A DNA stretch of 42,655 nucleotides from Bacteroidales bacterium. GTDB lineage: Bacteria > Bacteroidota > Bacteroidia > Bacteroidales > Bacteroidaceae. Each line of letters opens with the position of its first letter. Position 1 is the stretch's first letter. The position numbers and the translations under genes are program-made. The notes under the pieces were generated by a model. That model was given only the letters and a program-made list of their open reading frames with translations. It did no database searches and was not told the DNA's origin. Positions 40,525 through 42,655 of this stretch are shown here, piece by piece. Where the stretch lies: assembly GCA_015060905.1 (NCBI GenBank), contig SUXQ01000018.1, forward strand, positions 1 through 42,655, given 5' to 3'.

Positions 40525-42655
40525 ATGGCAACAACACTTATATCTAATTTTTCATACAACGGCAAGCAGCCGAACTTTGAGCGTGACAGAGTGGCGACCG
40601 TTAGCGAATTACTTGCGGTAGACCCATTACAGCAAAAATACGACTACGGACACATAGTTTTTTGCGTTGAGGATGGCAAGCACTACCGCTTCATGTATAA
40701 CTACGATGCACCCGACGATGCTAATTACAACACTACAACGGGTTGGTTTCAAGAGCTTACGACGGGTAGTGGCGAGGGCAGCATAGACACCTCTAATCTT
40801 GCTACGAAAGATGAATTGAAAGCGAAACAGGATGCTATCAGTGACTTAGGCACTATTCGTAGCGGTGCAGCTAAAGGTGCAACATCGGTACAGGAGATAC
40901 AACTAAACAACGACCCTGTGGCGCAACCGACGGATGGAAAGGTAATTTTGCAGTTCAAGACAATAAATAATAAATCAATCACAGGTAGCGGAAATATCGA
41001 AATTGACAGTGGCAGCAGTGGCGGTGGCATTATATCCGAGACCGACCCCGTATTCAAGGCAAGTGCTGCTGCGAATATAAATCAGAGCGACATTGATTCG
41101 TGGAATAATAAGAGTGACTTCAGTGGTAATTATAACGACTTAAGCAACAAGCCTACTATTCCAAGTGCTGTAACAGAAAGTACCATTTCTAATTGGGGCT
41201 TCACTAAAAATAATGGAACGGTCACAAGTGTCAAAATAAACGGCGTAACTAAATCTCCTAATGCCAGCGGCGTAGTAGATTTAGGCTCTATTGAGAGTGG
41301 CGGTGGCACTACCGTAATAAACGGCGTAACAGATGTAATAGTAGATGGTGTTACGGTGGTTAGCGACAACGTGGCAACTATTCCATTGGCAAGTACTTCG
41401 GTTGTCGGCGTTGTGCAACTGTCGAGTGCTGTAGATTCAGATAGCGAGACAAAGGCTGCAACGCCAGCAGCAGTAAAATCTGTAAATGACAAGGTAAATG
41501 GAAAGCAAGATGCGATAAGCGACATTGCAGAGATAAGAACAAACGCAAGTAATGCTTTCAAAGGAACAATTAACGGAGAGACTACAGGCGACTTAGATGT
41601 TGTGACAAGCGTGAACGGCGTAAGCCCCAATAGAGGCGCAGTGACTATTGATGTTGGCGATAAGAATATTCAAAGCGATTGGAATGCTACAAGCGGCGAT
41701 GCCTACATTAAGAATAAACCGACAATTCCAACATCTTTAAGTCAGCTTGCAGAAGATGTGAGCCACCGCACCGTTACTGACAGCGAAAAAAACGGTTGGG
41801 ATGCTAAATTAGACAAGAACACAGCTGATAATTCTTATCTCGGCAAGAATGATAAAGCGACAAGTGCCACTAACGCGGACAACGCAACTAATGACGGTAA
41901 CGGGGATAATATTTCCAATACTTACGCGACTAAGGCAGCGTTATCGGATGGACTTGCGGGCAAAGCCAATATAGCTGACATTCCCGACGCGGTAACAGAA
42001 GATACCGTAAGAGATTGGGGCTTCACGAAGAATACAGGTACTTACAGCAAGCCGACGGGCGGAATACCATTTGGCGACCTTGATAGCAATGTTCAGACGA
42101 TACTCGGCAAAGCTAATATGGCTATTGACCGCATTGTGATGAACGACGTTGATTACGCGCCCTCGGGCAGCGAGACGCACATTGACCTCGGTACTGTTAT
42201 TACGGGTGACGATAGTGTTCAGCATATTCTTGGAGGTTTGGTTGTCGGCAGCGACACAACTCCATCGGCAATGCAAGACGACAAGCATATAGGTCGCGTG
42301 GTTCTTACGGGAGTGGATAATCCACTCGTCGGACTGTTGGATAACAGTGACGGCGCAGTACCTTTCTATTTGCAGGCATACAAAAATGAACTGTACGTCG
42401 GGCAGACACGTGGCAAAGCAATTAAGATTAATTCATCGGGAAACGTTACGGTGCAGAAAGCACTTGCAGTAACAAATACTATTTCCGAGGGTGGAGTGGA
42501 TTTGTCGAACAAATATCAGGCAAAACTCGTCAGCGGAACAAACATTAAGACTATCAACAATCAAAGCATCCTCGGAAGTGGAAATATCGTAGCTAATGCT
42601 TATCCTCTCGTCAGTCACGGGACGAGCGATACAACGTTCACGCTCACACCTAATA
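40525..42655 (+). CDS. Long tail fibre protein, partial (runs off the window)
   Basis: An open frame of 710 codons from the ATG at 40525 (MATTLISNFSYNGKQ), with no stop before the window end, so only its 5' part is seen. It is a repetitive fibre: SNKPTIPSAVTESTISNWGF and DIPDAVTEDTVRDWGFTKNT are two versions of one module, KQDAISD occurs twice, and NKPTIP occurs twice. A late segment (IDLGTVITGDDSVQHILGG) looks like a receptor-binding or knob part. Repeats rich in Asn, Thr, Gly and Asp are typical of trimeric fibres. It should contact the bacterial surface. Confidence 0.8.
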   Translation, partial: MATTLISNFSYNGKQPNFERDRVATVSELLAVDPLQQKYDYGHIVFCVEDGKHYRFMYNYDAPDDANYNTTTGWFQELTTGSGEGSIDTSNLATKDELKAKQDAISDLGTIRSGAAKGATSVQEIQLNNDPVAQPTDGKVILQFKTINNKSITGSGNIEIDSGSSGGGIISETDPVFKASAAANINQSDIDSWNNKSDFSGNYNDLSNKPTIPSAVTESTISNWGFTKNNGTVTSVKINGVTKSPNASGVVDLGSIESGGGTTVINGVTDVIVDGVTVVSDNVATIPLASTSVVGVVQLSSAVDSDSETKAATPAAVKSVNDKVNGKQDAISDIAEIRTNASNAFKGTINGETTGDLDVVTSVNGVSPNRGAVTIDVGDKNIQSDWNATSGDAYIKNKPTIPTSLSQLAEDVSHRTVTDSEKNGWDAKLDKNTADNSYLGKNDKATSATNADNATNDGNGDNISNTYATKAALSDGLAGKANIADIPDAVTEDTVRDWGFTKNTGTYSKPTGGIPFGDLDSNVQTILGKANMAIDRIVMNDVDYAPSGSETHIDLGTVITGDDSVQHILGGLVVGSDTTPSAMQDDKHIGRVVLTGVDNPLVGLLDNSDGAVPFYLQAYKNELYVGQTRGKAIKINSSGNVTVQKALAVTNTISEGGVDLSNKYQAKLVSGTNIKTINNQSILGSGNIVANAYPLVSHGTSDTTFTLTPN

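Noticed and set aside
40749..42288. Minus-strand frames opposite the tail fibre
   Set aside because: Shadows of the repetitive Thr/Ser/Val-rich fibre gene.
39269..42655. Diversity-generating retroelement near the fibre genes
   Set aside because: No reverse transcriptase or template repeat is visible in the window; it could lie beyond the right edge.

Overview
The window looks like a Bacteroidota (Bacteroidales-type) chromosome with a large prophage inserted in it. The evidence is promoters of the Bacteroides form (TTTG, 19-20 nt, TAnnTTTG), AT-rich composition, few Shine-Dalgarno sequences, a lipoprotein-anchored tripartite efflux operon and Bacteroidetes-specific phage families. I cannot name a species. 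No integrase, transposase, rRNA or tRNA was seen, and the prophage runs off the right edge.

Host part (1 to about 5.7 kb, minus strand): a three-gene RND efflux operon (periplasmic adaptor lipoprotein, inner-membrane pump, outer-membrane TolC-like channel) with a terminator at its end. The host/prophage junction probably lies between about 5.65 and 6.7 kb. That stretch has a small membrane-protein gene, a 72-bp tandem repeat array and a strong palindromic terminator.

Phage control and replication (6.7-12.8 kb): a leftward XRE-like repressor gene faces a rightward early operon of small overlapping genes (one a LuxR-type HTH protein) leading to a primase-helicase. A palindromic operator, AAATCTG-N10-CAGATTT, sits in the divergent promoter region and recurs, equally placed, at the promoter of a second regulator at 24.8 kb.

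Accessory cassettes (12.8-18.3 kb): a HicAB toxin-antitoxin pair; a two-gene AAA ATPase plus putative nuclease module (candidate defence system); a DnaQ-like exonuclease with BRCT domain; a 240-nt leader with two mutually exclusive hairpins in front of three small genes; and a small membrane protein paralogous to the one at the left end.

Virion part (18.4 kb to the end): tape measure and tail hub/baseplate gene; a regulatory region with ten TTCTACA heptamers and the second regulator; the head operon (protease-scaffold, major capsid, tail tube, PLD-like protein, small and large terminase); a gene-poor gap followed by two genes resembling conjugative-element cargo; then a structural protein, portal, connector, tail assembly/completion proteins and tail fibres, the last one cut by the window end. 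Tape measure and hub genes lie upstream of the capsid genes, unlike the usual head-then-tail order.
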